Assembly: GCF_030373245.1 (NCBI RefSeq)
Contig: NZ_JAUCZF010000009.1
Coordinates: 124,001-188,000, forward strand
Reading direction: 5' to 3'
Source of the DNA: Hydrogenophaga sp.
Lineage (GTDB): Bacteria; Pseudomonadota; Gammaproteobacteria; Burkholderiales; Burkholderiaceae_C
Length of the DNA stretch: 64,000 nt
Each line of letters begins with the position of its first letter. Position 1 is the first letter of the stretch. The translations under genes were made by a program, and so were the position numbers. Shown one piece after another: positions 21,306 to 30,421 of this stretch. The notes beneath the pieces were generated by a model. It was not told where the DNA came from. It searched no databases and worked only from the letters and a program-made list of their open reading frames with translations.

Positions 21306-22001
21306 ATGGCAACCATTCTGGTCGTAGACGACGAACTGGGCATCCGAGATCTGCTCTCGGACATCTTGAACGATGAGGGTCACACCGTCGAGCTGGCCGA
21401 AAACGCGGCGCAAGCCCGAGCGGCTCGCAGCATGCTGCGCCCCGACCTGGTGTTGCTCGACATCTGGATGCCCGACACCGATGGCGTCACCTTGCTCAAA
21501 GAGTGGTCCAGCACCGGTTTGCTCACCATGCCGGTGATCATGATGAGTGGCCACGCCACCATCGACACCGCGGTCGAGGCCACCCGCATCGGCGCCACCG
21601 CCTTCCTCGAAAAGCCCATCACCCTGGCCAAGCTGCTCAAAGCCGTCGACCAGGGATTGAACAAGGCAATGGCCAAACCCGGCATGGTCGCGCCCGTGCT
21701 CAGGTCCTCCGGGCCGCCTGCGGCCGACCTCACGGTCGAAGTCGCCATGACCGGCGGCACCGCTCTGCCAGTGCCCGTGATGGACATCGGCCCGCAGCCA
21801 CTGCAGTCCTTCAACCTTGAAGGCCCGCTGCGCCAGTCGCGCGACGAGTTCGAAAAAGCCTACTTCGAATACCACCTGGCCAAGGAGTCCGGCTCTATGA
21901 CCCGTGTGGCGGAAAAGACCGGTCTCGAGCGAACCCACCTCTACCGCAAGCTCAAGCAGCTCGGTGTCGACCTGGCTCGCAGCAAGCGCAACGGCATCTG
22001 A
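21306..22001 (+). CDS. NtrX-like response regulator (receiver plus Fis-type HTH, no AAA+ domain)
   Basis: ATILVVDDELGIRDLLSDIL; C-terminal GSMTRVAEKTGLERTHLYRKLKQLGVDL. Confidence 0.88.
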   Translation: MATILVVDDELGIRDLLSDILNDEGHTVELAENAAQARAARSMLRPDLVLLDIWMPDTDGVTLLKEWSSTGLLTMPVIMMSGHATIDTAVEATRIGATAFLEKPITLAKLLKAVDQGLNKAMAKPGMVAPVLRSSGPPAADLTVEVAMTGGTALPVPVMDIGPQPLQSFNLEGPLRQSRDEFEKAYFEYHLAKESGSMTRVAEKTGLERTHLYRKLKQLGVDLARSKRNGI

Positions 22002-22061
22002 ACCTCACGCGCTGGCGGTGGCTGAACCGCCCGGCGAAACTGCTATACTTTCGCCTCTGTT

Positions 22062-22137
22062 GGCCCGGTAGCTCAGTTGGTAGAGCAGCGGATTGAAAAT
22101 CCGCGTGTCGATGGTTCGATTCCGTCCCAGGCCACCA
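22062..22137 (+). tRNA. tRNA-Phe (anticodon GAA), CCA end encoded
   Basis: GGCCCGGTAGCTCAGTTGGTAGAGCAGCGGATTGAAAATCCGCGTGTCGATGGTTCGATTCCGTCCCAGGCCACCA. Confidence 0.97.
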
Positions 22138-22145
22138 CAATCTCA

Positions 22146-22175
22146 GAAGCCCATCCTCGCGATGGGCTTCGTCGT
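22146..22175 (+). terminator. Hairpin after tRNA-Phe
   Basis: GAAGCCCATC(22146-22155)/GATGGGCTTC(22161-22170), perfect 10-bp stem. Confidence 0.7.
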
Positions 22176-22221
22176 TTGGAGCGCTGAATGAAGTCAGTGC
22201 GCAGCGGTTTGGCCTGCTTCG

Positions 22222-23175
22222 TCAGCCCCGTCGTCTTGCCGCAAACTCCCCCCGCTCCACCCGCGCACACCAGTCGCGAATCTCGGCCCCCAGCGTGTTG
22301 TGCGCGGTGTTGAACTGGGCCATCACGCTGTAGTGGTTGTGGTCGGGCAGTTGCAGCACGCGGGGCATGGGGCCGCCGTGGGTGTCGTGGATCTGCGCTA
22401 GGTGGTGGGCGAGTTCCAGCGCATAGACGTCGATCAGCGGGTTCTCGTACTGGGCCAGCGCCACGAAGGTGGGTGGGGCGTCGGGCCGGGCGTGCATCAA
22501 CGGCGCGCGGTCGTCGAACTGGGCGGGGTCGTTGCCGAAGTAGGCGGCGACACCAGCGGCGTTGATGTTTTCTGGACGTAGGTCGGCTCGCACGCGTGGG
22601 CTGGCGAGGATGAGACCGGCCAGAGGGAGCCCCTGGTGGTCGGGGCGCAGGCGCTCGTCCCAGACGGCGCTGGCGCAGTGGGCGCAGGCGGCGGAGTGGG
22701 AAAAGAGAAAGATGCGCTGCGGGTCGCCGCCGTGTTCTGCTGCGTGGGCGTGCACCCACTGCAGGGCGTCGCGCACGTCCTCAGCACCCGCTGGCCATGC
22801 GGCCTGAGGGGCGAGCCGGTATTCAACGTTGATGCCCAGCCAGCCAAGGGCAGCGAACTCGTGCAGCACGTTGGCAAACAGGCCGCCGCCCTGGTCCTTG
22901 TCGCCGCGCACAAAGCCGCCGCCGTGAACAAACACCATGACCGGCCTGGCCTGTGCCGAGTCCGAGGGTGCATAGACATCGAGCACCTGCCTCGGATCGG
23001 CGCCATAAGGCAGGTCCATGTGCACCTGCACGCCAGGAGGCGCAGAGGGGGGTAGCAGGGCGGCGTAAGCGGCGAACATGGCGTCGCGCGCGGCGGGCAG
23101 TTCGCTTTGCCAGCGAGGGCCCCAGTGGCGCAGCAATTCGAGCAGCGGCGAGGGCATGGCGTGGAGATGGTTCAT
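22222..23175 (-). CDS. Alpha/beta hydrolase (esterase/lipase, kynurenine formamidase-like)
   Basis: VHGGGFVRGDKDQ (HGGG oxyanion motif), FSHSAACAHCA nucleophile region, DHNHY near the C-terminus. Confidence 0.8.
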   Translation of the reverse strand: MNHLHAMPSPLLELLRHWGPRWQSELPAARDAMFAAYAALLPPSAPPGVQVHMDLPYGADPRQVLDVYAPSDSAQARPVMVFVHGGGFVRGDKDQGGGLFANVLHEFAALGWLGINVEYRLAPQAAWPAGAEDVRDALQWVHAHAAEHGGDPQRIFLFSHSAACAHCASAVWDERLRPDHQGLPLAGLILASPRVRADLRPENINAAGVAAYFGNDPAQFDDRAPLMHARPDAPPTFVALAQYENPLIDVYALELAHHLAQIHDTHGGPMPRVLQLPDHNHYSVMAQFNTAHNTLGAEIRDWCARVERGEFAARRRG

Positions 23176-23221
23176 GATGTGCGAGCAGGCAGTTGGGCGA
23201 GGTGGCTCGAGATTACAGACA

Positions 23222-24031
23222 ATGGGGGCCATGCGCACACCTGCTCCTCTGCCCGTCGCCACCGGCTTGATGGCTCCCGCCACCCGCTTGTCCGAGCGGG
23301 TAGCGTCCCAACTCTCTGACGAAATCCGCTCGGGCCGCATCGCGCCGGGTGGTCGCCTGCCGACCGAAGCCGCGCTGGCAGCGGCTTACGGCGTGAGCCG
23401 CACCGTGGTGCGCGAGGCGGTCACGCGGCTCAAATCGCAGGGGCTGGTGACGTCGCGCCAGGGCAGTGGGGTGTTCGTGGTGGATGCGGCCTGTGTGCCG
23501 CTGAGCTTCGATGCACGCTCGGCGCAGTCGCTGCAGGCGGTGGTGCAGATGGTGGAGGTGCGCCGCGGTCTGGAGGCGGAGGTGGCGGCGCTGGCGGCGC
23601 AGCGGCGCAGCGAGGCCGACCTCAAGGGCATTCGTCAGGCCATGCTGGCGCTGGACGAGGCGGTGCGAGAAGGTGGCGACGGTGCCGAGCAGGACGTGGC
23701 CTACCACCGCGCGATCGCGCTGGCCGCGCAGAACCCGTTTCTGATCAGCACGCTGGATTACCTGCGGCAGTTTCTGCGCGGCGTGACGCGGGTGACGCGC
23801 GCCAACGAGGCCCGGCGGCGCGATTTTGCGCGCCAGGTGCACGCCGAGCACGAAGCCATTGCCCAGGCCATCGAGGCTGGCGACGCGGCCCGCGCGCGCC
23901 GCGCAGCCACCCGCCACATGGACAACGCCATCGCCCGCATCCAGCAGGCCGACCCGGCGTTCTGGCAACAAGAGGGCGATCGCCTGGCCAGCGCACTCAC
24001 CGCAGCAGCCGGCAGCGGTCCGGCCAGCTAG
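23222..24031 (+). CDS. GntR family (FadR/FCD subfamily) transcriptional regulator
   Basis: wHTH: LSDEIRSGRIAPGGRLPTEAALAAAYGVSRTVVREAVTRLKSQGLV; FCD domain DVAYHRAIALAAQNPF. Confidence 0.92.
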   Translation: MGAMRTPAPLPVATGLMAPATRLSERVASQLSDEIRSGRIAPGGRLPTEAALAAAYGVSRTVVREAVTRLKSQGLVTSRQGSGVFVVDAACVPLSFDARSAQSLQAVVQMVEVRRGLEAEVAALAAQRRSEADLKGIRQAMLALDEAVREGGDGAEQDVAYHRAIALAAQNPFLISTLDYLRQFLRGVTRVTRANEARRRDFARQVHAEHEAIAQAIEAGDAARARRAATRHMDNAIARIQQADPAFWQQEGDRLASALTAAAGSGPAS

Positions 24032-24289
24032 GGCCTGCCCCGGCGCTGATCGCTCTCTGGGAAAAGGCATGAACAAACCTCATCCGCCTCCGCCAGACCG
24101 CGTCATTTAGGCGAGGGCAATGCCCCTTTGCACGGGGAAAACCCGGTCTTGCTAGGCGTGCTTAACTTGTATGATGACTGCACAACTTGCCCGCTGGTGT
24201 GCCGTTTTCTACAGCGCCTGTCAGTCGCTCCGGTGGCGCATTCCATGGGCTGTCGCCAGTTCACCCATCCATCACTTTCGAGGTTCCCC

Positions 24290-25273
24290 ATGAAGCTGTC
24301 TTTGAACGCCTTGTCCCGCCGCCAGGCGCTGCTGATCGGTGGCGCGGCCCTGGCCGCTCCCGGCCTGGCGCTGGCCCAGGCCTGGCCGGCACGCCCGATT
24401 CGCCTCGTGGTGCCGTTCCCGCCCGGCGGCCTGATCGACAACATGGCCCGCCTGATCGCGCCCAAGCTGGCCCAAGAGCTGGGCCAGCCGGTGGTGATCG
24501 ACAACAAGCCAGGTTCGGGCGGCAACATCGGCGCCGCCGAAGCGGCGCGCGCCCAGCCCGATGGCTACACCTTCCTCATGGCCTCGCCGCCGCTCACCAT
24601 CAGCCCGGCGCTGTACAAATCGCTGCCCTACAAGCCCGAGCAGATCGTGCCGGTGGGCCTTCTCGGCCGCGTGCCCAACGTGATGCTGGTCAACCCGAAG
24701 TCCGGTATCAACAGCGTGGCCGACGTGATGGCCCGCGCCAAGCAGGCCCCGGGCAAGATGAACTACGCCTCCAACGGCAACGGCACCTCGCTGCACCTGA
24801 GCGCTGAGCTGTTCAAGAGCAGCACCGGTTCGTTCATCACGCACATCCCCTACCGCGGCGCGGCGGCGGCCATCATCGGCCTGATCGCGGGTGAGGTCGA
24901 CATGATGTTTGAAAACCTGCCCTCGGCCCTGGGCCAGATCCAGGGCAACACCGTCAAGGCCCTGGCCGTGACCACGCGCCAGCGCAGCAAGGCGCTGCCC
25001 AATGTGCCCACGATGATCGAGGCGGGCGTGGCCGATTTTGATGTGAGCTCGTTCTATGGCGTGGCAGCGCCCGCGGGCACGCCGGCCGAGGTGATCGCGC
25101 GCATGGAAGTGGCCTTGCAGAAGGTGCTGACGATGGCCGATGTGAGCCAGGCCATGGAGTCGCGCGGTGCCGATGTGGGCTTTCTGAACGCCAAGGCCAT
25201 GGGCGACTTCATGGCGGCCGACGCCGCCAAGTGGAAGCGCGTGGCCAACTTCGCCAAGATCACGCTGGGCTGA
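24290..25273 (+). CDS. Tripartite tricarboxylate transporter (Bug family) substrate-binding protein
   Basis: Tat/Sec-like leader SRRQALLIGGAALAAPGLALA; WPARPIRLVVPFPPGGLIDNMARLIAPKL. Confidence 0.93.
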   Translation: MKLSLNALSRRQALLIGGAALAAPGLALAQAWPARPIRLVVPFPPGGLIDNMARLIAPKLAQELGQPVVIDNKPGSGGNIGAAEAARAQPDGYTFLMASPPLTISPALYKSLPYKPEQIVPVGLLGRVPNVMLVNPKSGINSVADVMARAKQAPGKMNYASNGNGTSLHLSAELFKSSTGSFITHIPYRGAAAAIIGLIAGEVDMMFENLPSALGQIQGNTVKALAVTTRQRSKALPNVPTMIEAGVADFDVSSFYGVAAPAGTPAEVIARMEVALQKVLTMADVSQAMESRGADVGFLNAKAMGDFMAADAAKWKRVANFAKITLG

Positions 25274-26080
25274 TCAGCCCGGTTGGACGAAGCGCTGCAC
25301 CGCGGCGATCAGCGCCTCGGGCTGATCGCGGTGCGGTGAATGACCGCAATGGGCCAGCTCCAGCAGCCGGGTCTGCGGTGCAGCCTCGGCGATGCCGTGG
25401 ATCTGTGCCAGCGTGCCGTACTCGTCGTCTTCGCCCTGCACCGCCAGCAGCGGGCAGTTGAGCCGTGGCAACTCGGCCGCCAGCGACCAGCTGCGAAACT
25501 CGGGCGAGAGCCAGGCGCCGTTCCAGCCCCCAAAGGCTGAGTCAGGGTCGTCGTGATGGCGCGCCAGGCGCGCGCGCAGATCACCTTGCTCGAAGGCCTG
25601 GCGCGCGGCTTCGATGCTGCGCACCGAGATGTCTTCCACAAAAATGTGCGGGGCCACCACGATGCTGCCGGCCACGCGGTCGGGGAAGTGCGCGGCGTGG
25701 ATGAGTGCAATCGAGCCACCGTCGCTGTGACCAAAGAGCCAGGGTGGGTTTCGCAAGCAGTCGATGCCGAGCGCATCGAACAGCGCGGGCAAGACCTCCA
25801 GCGCTTGCCGGTGCATGAAGTCGGGTGTCCAGTGTTCGTCGGTTGCGCGCGGCGTGGAACGGCCATAACCCGGACGCGAATAGACCAGGCCGCGCCAGCC
25901 GAGTGCCTCACACAGCCGAGTCGGGAAGTCGCGCCACATCGAGACCGAGCCCAGGCCTTCGTGCAGAAACACCATCAGCGGTGTGCCGCTGCGTTCGGGC
26001 GCGATCCACTGGTATTCGATCTGGACCGTGCGCTCGCGCCAGGCCACGGCGCAGCAGTGCGGCGCGGCACCAGCGCTCAT
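25274..26080 (-). CDS. Alpha/beta hydrolase, box-operon associated
   Basis: VFLHEGLGSVSMWRDFP, LFGHSDGGSIALIHA (GHSDG elbow), HCGHSPHRDQP; 4-bp overlap with the benzoate-CoA ligase gene. Confidence 0.85.
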   Translation of the reverse strand: MSAGAAPHCCAVAWRERTVQIEYQWIAPERSGTPLMVFLHEGLGSVSMWRDFPTRLCEALGWRGLVYSRPGYGRSTPRATDEHWTPDFMHRQALEVLPALFDALGIDCLRNPPWLFGHSDGGSIALIHAAHFPDRVAGSIVVAPHIFVEDISVRSIEAARQAFEQGDLRARLARHHDDPDSAFGGWNGAWLSPEFRSWSLAAELPRLNCPLLAVQGEDDEYGTLAQIHGIAEAAPQTRLLELAHCGHSPHRDQPEALIAAVQRFVQPG

Positions 26081-27660
26081 GCGGATCCAGCTTCCTGCTC
26101 GCGCAGCTTGAAGCGCTGGATCTTGCCGGTGGCGGTCTTGGGCAAGTCTTTCACAAAGGCGATCTGTCGCGGGTACTTGTAGGGCGCGAGCTTGTCCTTG
26201 ACAAAGTTCTTCAGCGTCGCTTCGTCGGCGCTCTGGCCGTTGATCAGAACGACAAAGGCCTTGGTTTTGGTCAGGCCGTCGGCGTCGGTGACACCGATCA
26301 CCGCCGCTTCGAGCACCGCTGGGTGCTGCACCAGGGTGGCCTCGACCTCGAACGGGCTCACGTAGATGCCGCTGACCTTGAGCATGTCGTCGCTGCGTCC
26401 GCCGTAGGTGTAGCTGCCGTCGCTGTTGCGGATGTACTTGTCGCCGCTCTTGGTCCAGCCGCCCTGGAAGGTGTCGCGGGTCTTTTCGCGGTTGCCCCAG
26501 TACATCATGGCGGCCGACGGGCCGTGGATGTAGAGGTCGCCCGGCTCACCGTCGGGCACCGCTTGGCCTTCGTCGCCACGCAGCTCGATGTCGTAGCCTG
26601 GCACCGGCCAGCCCGTGGTGCCGTAGCGCACGCGCTCGGGCCGGTTCGAGAGAAAGATGTGAAGCATTTCGGTGGAGCCGATGCCGTCCACGATGTCCAC
26701 GCCAAACTGCGCCTTGAATCGCTCGCCCAGCTCGGCCGGCAAGGCCTCGCCGGCGGATGACACCAGGCGCAACGCCAGTGCGTCGCGCGCGGGCAGTGCC
26801 GGATGGGCCAGCATCCCGGCAAAGCCGGTCGGTGCGCCATAGAACACGGTCGGCTTCAGGCCGGCAACGCTACCGGTCCAGCGCTTGAACGTGGCCTCGG
26901 GCGTGGGTCGTTCGGCCATGAGCAGGGTGGTGGCACCCACGGCCATCGGGAAGCTGAGCGCATTGCCCAGGCCGTAGGCGAAGAAGAGTTTTGCCGCGGA
27001 AAAACACACGTCGTCCTCGCGCAGGCCCAGCACCCGCTTGCCGTAGAGCTCGGCCGTCCAGTAAGGGTTGCCGTGCGAATGCACGGTGCCCTTGGGGCGG
27101 CCGGTGGAGCCCGACGAATAAAGCCAGAAACCGGGGTGATCGGGGCTGGTGGCGGCGGGTTTGGCGGCCGCTGCGTGAGGCTGCAAAAAGGCGTCGAACG
27201 CGAGCTCGGCCGGGTGCAATGGCGCTTGCGGGTGCGAGACGATGACCTTCTTCACCTCGTGGTCCGACTTCACGAGCGCCGCGGTCAGGGTCGGCAACAA
27301 GGCCCCCGAGACCAGCACCGCCTGCGCACGCGAATGTTCCAGCATGTACGCGTAGTCGTCGGCGGTGAGTAAGGTGTTCACCGCCACCGGCACGATGCCG
27401 GCGTACATCGCGCCCAGAAAGCTCACTGGCCAGTGGTTGTTGTCGTGCATGAGCAGGAGCACACGCTCTTCGCGCTTGACCCCCTGCGCCAGCAAGGCGC
27501 TGGCCATCTGCCGAACCTGCACAGCGAGCTCGCCGTAGCTCAGGCTGCCATGGTCATCGACGAAGGCCGCCTTGTCTGGACGTGCAGCGTTGGCTTCCAG
27601 CAGGTGGTGGGCGAAATTGAAGGTGTCGCCTGGTGCGGGCACTTCTGTGTGGTCTGTCAT
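26077..27660 (-). CDS. bclA: Benzoate-CoA ligase
   Basis: AMP-binding YSSGSTGRPKGTVHSHGNPYWTAELYGKRVLGL, VFYGAPTGFAGML, SSAGEALPAELGERF; adjacent to boxD. Confidence 0.92.
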   Translation of the reverse strand: MTDHTEVPAPGDTFNFAHHLLEANAARPDKAAFVDDHGSLSYGELAVQVRQMASALLAQGVKREERVLLLMHDNNHWPVSFLGAMYAGIVPVAVNTLLTADDYAYMLEHSRAQAVLVSGALLPTLTAALVKSDHEVKKVIVSHPQAPLHPAELAFDAFLQPHAAAAKPAATSPDHPGFWLYSSGSTGRPKGTVHSHGNPYWTAELYGKRVLGLREDDVCFSAAKLFFAYGLGNALSFPMAVGATTLLMAERPTPEATFKRWTGSVAGLKPTVFYGAPTGFAGMLAHPALPARDALALRLVSSAGEALPAELGERFKAQFGVDIVDGIGSTEMLHIFLSNRPERVRYGTTGWPVPGYDIELRGDEGQAVPDGEPGDLYIHGPSAAMMYWGNREKTRDTFQGGWTKSGDKYIRNSDGSYTYGGRSDDMLKVSGIYVSPFEVEATLVQHPAVLEAAVIGVTDADGLTKTKAFVVLINGQSADEATLKNFVKDKLAPYKYPRQIAFVKDLPKTATGKIQRFKLREQEAGSA

Positions 27661-27750
27661 GGGTGTCTCCTCGGGTGGGGCTTGGTGAGCTTGTGGGTGG
27701 CGTTGCGTGCCGGTGCATTGCCGGCAGGCGCGTGGCCATCATCCGGATGT

Positions 27751-29316
27751 TCAGGTCACTGGTGTGGTCTGCGTCAGCACAGCGGTGCTCGCCTGCAGCG
27801 CGCTGCGGCGGTGGTAGAAGCCGAGGGCGCGCGCGCCACCCAGCTCCTCGCCCCCACCGGCGCGGCCTGGCCCGCCGTGCAGCGACTGCGGCATCACATT
27901 GCCATGGCCGGTGTGCAGCGCGGCCACGTCGGGCGAAATCACGTGCACTCGGCCGTGGCTGTCGGCCAGTTCCAGCGCGGCGCTGGCCAGCGCTGCGGCG
28001 TCGCTGCCGTAGAGTGAGGCCACCAGCGAGCCCTGGCCTTGGCGGATGAGTTGCAGCGCTTGAGGCATGTCGCGGTAAGGCATGAGGGTGGCCACCGGGC
28101 CGAACACCTCCACGTCGTGTACCACGGCGTTGGCGTCCGGCTCGCGCGTGCCCAGCAGCACCGGGGCGGCAAAGCAGCCCACTGCCGAGTCGGCGCCGAC
28201 CAGTGCAGCGCTGCGGCCGTCGTGCAGCACCTCGGTGTGGGCCATCAGCTGCGCCAGGCCTTGATCGACAGCGTTTTTCTGCGCGCGGCTGACCAGCGAG
28301 CCCATGCGCACACCTTCGTTGCGCGGGTTGCCCACCGTGGTCTTGGCCAGGCGTGCGCTGATCGCGCTGGCGGCCGCGTCGTAGAGCGCCTCGGGTACCA
28401 GCACGCGTCGGATCGCGGTGCATTTCTGTCCGGACTTGACGGTCATCTCACGCGCCACTTCCTTGGCCAGCAACTCCAGGGTCGCGGCGGCATCTTCGGC
28501 GCTGCTGGCGGGCAACAGCAGGGCCGAGTTCACACTGTCGGCTTCGATGTTCACGCGCACCGAACGCTGCACCACGGCCGGGTGCGAACGGATCACTGCC
28601 GCCGTGTCGGCCGATCCGGTGAACGAGACCACATCGAACGGTTGCAGCTGGTCCAGCAGGCCAGCCGAGCTGCCGCAGACGATGGACAGCGCGCCCGATG
28701 GCAGGATGCCGGCGTTCACCACGTCCTGCACCATGCGCTGCGTCAGCCAGGCGGTGGCGGTGGCCGGCTTCACGATCACCGGTACACCCGAGAGCAGGGC
28801 TGGCGCAGCTTTCTCCCACAGGCCCCAGGATGGAAAATTGAAGGCATTGATGAAGAGCGCCACGCCGCGCGTGGGCACCAGCACGTGCTGCGACTGGAAC
28901 AGCGGGTCCTTGCCCAGCCGCGCAGCCTCACCGTCGAGCAGGTGGCGCTGATCCCCGAGAGTCTCGCCCATGCGGGCGAAGTGACCCAGGGTGAACAGTC
29001 CGCCGTCCACATCCACCGCGGTGTCGTTTTTCACCGTGCCGCAGTTGGCGGTGCTGATCTCGTAGTACGCGTCGCGGTTCGCCTGCAAAACTTTGCCCAC
29101 GGCGGTCAGCAGCGCGCCGCGTTCGCGGTAGGTCAGGGCTCGCAGCGCTGAGCCGCCTTGTTCGCGGGCGAAGCGAAACGCCTCGGGCAGGTCCAGGCCG
29201 GTGGCGTCCACCCGCACCAGCTCGGTGCCGAGTACCGGGTCGAACAGGGGTGTGCCAGCGCCCTGGCCGGTCACCCACTGACCAGCGATGTAATTGGGGA
29301 GCAGGGATGCGGTCAT
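27751..29316 (-). CDS. boxD: 3,4-dehydroadipyl-CoA semialdehyde dehydrogenase
   Basis: ALDH family: FINAFNFPSWGLWEKAAPALLSGVPVIVKPATATAWLTQ, VSFTGSADTA; box cluster context; ATG at 29316 preferred. Confidence 0.9.
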   Translation of the reverse strand: MTASLLPNYIAGQWVTGQGAGTPLFDPVLGTELVRVDATGLDLPEAFRFAREQGGSALRALTYRERGALLTAVGKVLQANRDAYYEISTANCGTVKNDTAVDVDGGLFTLGHFARMGETLGDQRHLLDGEAARLGKDPLFQSQHVLVPTRGVALFINAFNFPSWGLWEKAAPALLSGVPVIVKPATATAWLTQRMVQDVVNAGILPSGALSIVCGSSAGLLDQLQPFDVVSFTGSADTAAVIRSHPAVVQRSVRVNIEADSVNSALLLPASSAEDAAATLELLAKEVAREMTVKSGQKCTAIRRVLVPEALYDAAASAISARLAKTTVGNPRNEGVRMGSLVSRAQKNAVDQGLAQLMAHTEVLHDGRSAALVGADSAVGCFAAPVLLGTREPDANAVVHDVEVFGPVATLMPYRDMPQALQLIRQGQGSLVASLYGSDAAALASAALELADSHGRVHVISPDVAALHTGHGNVMPQSLHGGPGRAGGGEELGGARALGFYHRRSALQASTAVLTQTTPVT

Positions 29317-29352
29317 GAAAGGTCTCCTCGAAAAGCTTGATGTTTGGGTCGA

Positions 29353-29370
29353 CATGAAATATCGTGCATG
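29353..29370 (+). promoter_or_regulatory. Putative BoxR operator copy 1 (boxD/boxR side)
   Basis: CATGAAATATCGTGCATG; matches the motif seen at three other sites in the box region. Confidence 0.6.
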
Positions 29371-29397
29371 CCGTGGAGATTACCAAGAAGACAGACG

Positions 29398-30321
29398 ATG
29401 TCAAGCAATATATTGCATGTTTCTGAGCCCGCCAAGGCGGCGAGCCCGGGTCCGGAGAAGCACCCTTTCCTGGTCGCGCTGGGGGAGCGCGTGCGCAAGC
29501 TTCGCGCTCGCCGGGGCATGACGCGCAAGGCCGTCGCCGTCGCGGCCGATGTGTCCGAACGCCATTTGGCGAACCTGGAGTATGGCGAGGGCAATGTGTC
29601 CATCCTGCTGCTGCTGCAGGTGGCGCAGGCGCTGCAAAGCCCGCTGGCCGAGCTGCTGGGTGACGTGACCACCCAGTCCCCCGAATGGATGCTCATCCGT
29701 GAGTTGTTGCAGGGTCGCGATGAAGCCACGCTGCGCCAGGCGCGCACGGCGTTGGCCGATCTGCTGGGCACCGGGTTGTCCACCGGGCCGCGCAGCCATT
29801 GCGTGGCGCTGATCGGACTGCGCGGTGCCGGGAAGTCGACCCTGGGCCAGATGCTGGCCGACGACCTGGGCTTCCCATTCCTGGAGTTGAGCCGCGAAAT
29901 CGAGAAATTCGCTGGCTGCAGCGTGTCGGAAATCCAGGGCCTGTACGGGCAGAACGCCTACCGGCGCTATGAGCGGCGCGCGGTGGAGGAGGCGATCCAG
30001 ATTTATCCCGAGGCGGTGATCGCCACGCCCGGCGGCATCGTGTCGGACGTAGCCACTTTCAACCTGTTGCTCGGCCACTGCACCACCGTCTGGCTGAAGG
30101 CCGATCCCGAAGACCACATGCAGCGGGTGCGCGCCCAGGGCGACATGCGGCCCATGGCCGCGAGCCAGGAGGCCATGGAAGACCTGAAGGCGATCCTGCT
30201 GGGCCGCTCGGCGTTTTACGGCAAGGCCCACGTGCAGGTAAATACCAGTGCGCAGCCCCTGGCCGAGACCTTCGATCTGTTGCGGGCGGCGGTGCGAGCC
30301 CAGCTGACGCTGCCTGCCTGA
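29398..30321 (+). CDS. boxR: BoxR-type regulator: XRE HTH fused to a shikimate kinase-like domain
   Basis: HTH GERVRKLRARRGMTRKAVAVAADVSERHLANLEYGEGNVS; Walker A GLRGAGKSTLGQMLADDLGFPFLELSREIE. Confidence 0.93.
   Translation: MSSNILHVSEPAKAASPGPEKHPFLVALGERVRKLRARRGMTRKAVAVAADVSERHLANLEYGEGNVSILLLLQVAQALQSPLAELLGDVTTQSPEWMLIRELLQGRDEATLRQARTALADLLGTGLSTGPRSHCVALIGLRGAGKSTLGQMLADDLGFPFLELSREIEKFAGCSVSEIQGLYGQNAYRRYERRAVEEAIQIYPEAVIATPGGIVSDVATFNLLLGHCTTVWLKADPEDHMQRVRAQGDMRPMAASQEAMEDLKAILLGRSAFYGKAHVQVNTSAQPLAETFDLLRAAVRAQLTLPA
29402..29419 (-). promoter_or_regulatory. Putative BoxR operator copy 2 (inverted; overlaps the boxR start region and the -35 of a leftward boxD promoter)
   Basis: Reverse complement CATGCAATATATTGCTTG; extended match with the boxC operator through GAAACATGCA...TGCTTGAC. 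Confidence 0.6.
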
Positions 30322-30329
30322 TTCTGAAA

Positions 30330-30347
30330 CATGCATAATAATGCTTG
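30330..30347 (+). promoter_or_regulatory. Putative BoxR operator copy 3 (boxC promoter)
   Basis: CATGCATAATAATGCTTG overlapping the -35 element. Confidence 0.6.
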
Positions 30348-30372
30348 ACTTCTTCGGAAGTTGCACTATTAT
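30345..30372 (+). promoter_or_regulatory. Putative sigma70 promoter of boxC
   Basis: TTGACT - 16 bp - TATTAT. Confidence 0.6.
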
Positions 30373-30377
30373 TCATG
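30360..30377 (-). promoter_or_regulatory. Putative BoxR operator copy 4 (inverted; over the boxC -10)
   Basis: Reverse complement CATGAATAATAGTGCAAC. Confidence 0.6.
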
Positions 30378-30421
30378 TCGTTGGTCGCGATTCGGCGCAG
30401 CCCACACCCAGGAGACAAGTC

